Below, one piece after another: positions 38,388 to 39,630 of a DNA stretch of 39,630 nucleotides. Numbering within the stretch: position 1 is the first letter of the stretch; each line of letters starts with the position of its first letter. A program made the position numbers and the translations under genes. The DNA comes from Colimorpha_A sp045591885 (GTDB lineage: Bacteria; Bacillota; Clostridia; Oscillospirales; CAG-272): assembly GCA_045591885.1 (NCBI GenBank), contig JAZNTT010000081.1:1-39630 (forward strand), in the 5' to 3' direction. The notes below the pieces were generated by a model that was not told where the DNA came from, did not search any database, and was given only the letters and a program-made list of their open reading frames with translations.

Positions 38388-39320
38388 TTAAAGCTTTTCT
38401 GCCACGCGAAGCTTTGCGCTGTGGCTTCTCTTGTTTTCCTCAAGCTCTTTATCGCTTGGCAATATCGGTTTTTTTGATATTTGTTTTACTGTCGGTTTCT
38501 TTCCGCATACACAGACAGGGAAGCTTGGCGGACAGGTGCAACCTTTGCCGAGATCGTTTATCGTTTGCTTAACGAGACGGTCCTCAAGTGAGTGGAACGT
38601 GATTATCGCCATTCTTCCGCCCTCATTCAGACACTCTGCGATGTCCCTGACGGTCGGTGGGATTATTTCAAGCTCACCGTTGACCTCAATTCTTATCGCC
38701 TGGAAGGTTCTTTTGGCGGGATTTGATCCTTTTTCGCGGAACTTAGGCGGAATTGAGTCGGTTATTATTGAAACAAGCTCAAGTGTTGTTTCAATAGGTT
38801 TTGCCTTTCTGCACTCAACTATTCTCGATGCTATTCTTCTTGAGAATTTTTCTTCTCCGTATTGAAAAATTATGTTTGCGAGCTTTTCTTCCGAATATGT
38901 GTTTACGATGTCGTAAGCCGACACAGGATCGTCTCTGTTCATTCTCATGTCGAGAGGTGCATCTGCGTTATAGGAAAATCCGCGCTCGGCTACGTCAATC
39001 TGATGAGAGGAGATGCCAAGGTCGATAAGCACACCGTCGGGCTTTCGACCGTTCAGTATCTCTTTCAGGTTTGAGAAGTTATTTTTTACTATCTCGACTC
39101 TGTCGGAGAAGGGGGCAAGTCGCTCAGAAACCGCTTCAACCGCGTCGATGTCGCGGTCTATGGCGATAAGCCTTCCGTTTTGATTCAATCGGCTCGCGAT
39201 AGCGTAGCTGTGACCGCCGCCGCCTGCCGTACAGTCTACATAGAGACCGTCGGGCTTTATGTTCAGTCCGTCGATACATTCATTCAGCATCACGGAGTAG
39301 TGTTCAAAGTTAACTGCCAT
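38388..39320 (-). CDS. rsmH: RsmH, 16S rRNA m4C1402 methyltransferase
   Basis: A 310-aa SAM-dependent methyltransferase that N4-methylates C1402 of 16S rRNA. Seen: HYSVMLNECIDGL at the N-terminus, the SAM site VDCTAGGGGHS, IAIDRD, LIDLGISSHQIDVAERGFSYNADAPLDMRMN, ANIIFQYGEEKFSRRIASRIVE, RTFQAIRIEVNGEL and ITFHSLEDRLVK with the usual C-terminal FKPTV-like cysteine-rich CTCPPSFPVCVCGKKP. It starts 1 nt after the mraZ stop, typical of the mraZ-rsmH pair. Complete. Confidence 0.96.
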   Translation of the reverse strand: MAVNFEHYSVMLNECIDGLNIKPDGLYVDCTAGGGGHSYAIASRLNQNGRLIAIDRDIDAVEAVSERLAPFSDRVEIVKNNFSNLKEILNGRKPDGVLIDLGISSHQIDVAERGFSYNADAPLDMRMNRDDPVSAYDIVNTYSEEKLANIIFQYGEEKFSRRIASRIVECRKAKPIETTLELVSIITDSIPPKFREKGSNPAKRTFQAIRIEVNGELEIIPPTVRDIAECLNEGGRMAIITFHSLEDRLVKQTINDLGKGCTCPPSFPVCVCGKKPTVKQISKKPILPSDKELEENKRSHSAKLRVAEKL

Positions 39321-39321
39321 A

Positions 39322-39630
39322 TCAGAAACCGAGCTTTATAAGCAGATCGGTAATGTCTGCGGTGTTTTCGGAATTGCTCTCGCTTATCCAGCTTTCCTCG
39401 TCCCAGATCTCAATGTGGTCGCCAACGCCGATTATCTTTACTGCACGGGTAAGTCCGGCATATTCGCATAGCGTGGGGGAGATAAGGACACGTCCCTGAC
39501 CGTCAACGTTCGTTTCGAATGCGGCGGAGAAGAGGAATCTCTTTATCATTCTGGTTTCGGTCTGCGGAAGTGTTTCGAGCTTTGCGGTGAAATCCTCCCA
39601 ACGATCCATAAGTCGGATCGTAGCCATGTC
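39322..39630 (-). CDS. mraZ: MraZ, dcw regulator (5'-partial at window edge)
   Basis: The C-terminal about 103 residues of MraZ, an AbrB-fold DNA-binding protein that represses dcw transcription in several bacteria. Seen: RWEDFTAKLETLP (MraZ: EW..L..KL..LP), RFLFSAAFETNVDGQGRVLISPTLCEYAGLTRAVKIIGVGDHIEIWDEESW, which is the second AbrB-like repeat with its DxxGR motif. The first repeat (about 40 residues) lies beyond position 39630; the frame is open at the edge, so the ATG at 39627 is most likely internal. The promoter and MraZ binding sites are outside the window. Confidence 0.93.
   Translation of the reverse strand, partial: DMATIRLMDRWEDFTAKLETLPQTETRMIKRFLFSAAFETNVDGQGRVLISPTLCEYAGLTRAVKIIGVGDHIEIWDEESWISESNSENTADITDLLIKLGF

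Noticed and set aside
1..39630. CRISPR arrays, riboswitches, rRNA genes, insertion sequences
   Set aside because: No regularly spaced repeats, no conserved riboswitch core, no rRNA sequence and no transposase were seen by eye; a covariance-model search was not possible.

Overview
The window looks like chromosomal DNA of a low-to-mid GC, probably uncultured member of the Clostridia (Bacillota). The evidence is a Firmicutes-style dcw (division and cell wall) cluster, strong AGGAGG ribosome-binding sites, many sigma-A-type promoters with 17-bp spacers (often with a TGn extended -10), OmpR-type two-component genes beside an HtrA protease, and an EF2568-type cysteine desulfurase paired with a DUF3343 protein. 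No plasmid, phage, IS or CRISPR signature was seen. The one tyrosine recombinase resembles a housekeeping XerC/D-like protein.

Layout, left half (1-23.9 kb): mostly single genes or pairs separated by hairpin terminators. In order they are: Mrp/Nbp35 ATPase (-); serine hydrolase (+); small membrane protein (-); Xer-like recombinase (+); unknown 102-aa protein plus Hsp33 plus metallophosphoesterase (+); a uronate-isomerase-like protein that has lost its metal-binding HxH motif (-); Lrp/AsnC regulator plus aminotransferase plus membrane protein (+); XRE regulator with zinc ribbon (-); rplM-rpsI (-); DUF3343 plus cysteine desulfurase (+); acyl carrier protein plus NERD-domain protein (-); a solitary MsmK/UgpC-type sugar ABC ATPase (-); Tex (-); MgtC-like protein followed by a 5'-truncated DUF1667 remnant (+); RsgA (+); and a PTS EIIC-type membrane protein (+).

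Layout, right half (21.7-39.6 kb): the minus strand carries an htrA gene followed by a response regulator/histidine kinase pair, then (past a plus-strand FabG-like SDR and a minus-strand tRNA-Lys) the dcw cluster. In transcription order this is mraZ (cut by the window edge), rsmH, ftsL-like, PBP2/SpoVD-type transpeptidase, murE, murF, mraY, ftsW, murG, ftsQ/divIB and ftsZ. murD, murC, murB, ddl and ftsA are absent from the cluster.

How it works together: murE, murF, mraY and murG make lipid II. FtsW and the class B PBP polymerise and cross-link septal peptidoglycan. The FtsL-like and FtsQ proteins connect these enzymes to the FtsZ ring. The sequence suggests that the cluster is not one operon: a terminator plus a promoter sits between ftsL and the PBP gene, and further consensus-like promoters precede ftsQ and ftsZ. 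FtsW and the FtsL-like protein carry long, low-complexity basic cytoplasmic N-termini, and the FtsZ C-terminal peptide is unusual. No clearly new multi-gene system was found. The best candidates for novelty are the uronate-isomerase pseudoenzyme, the divisome peculiarities, and the promoter architecture around htrA and the two-component system.
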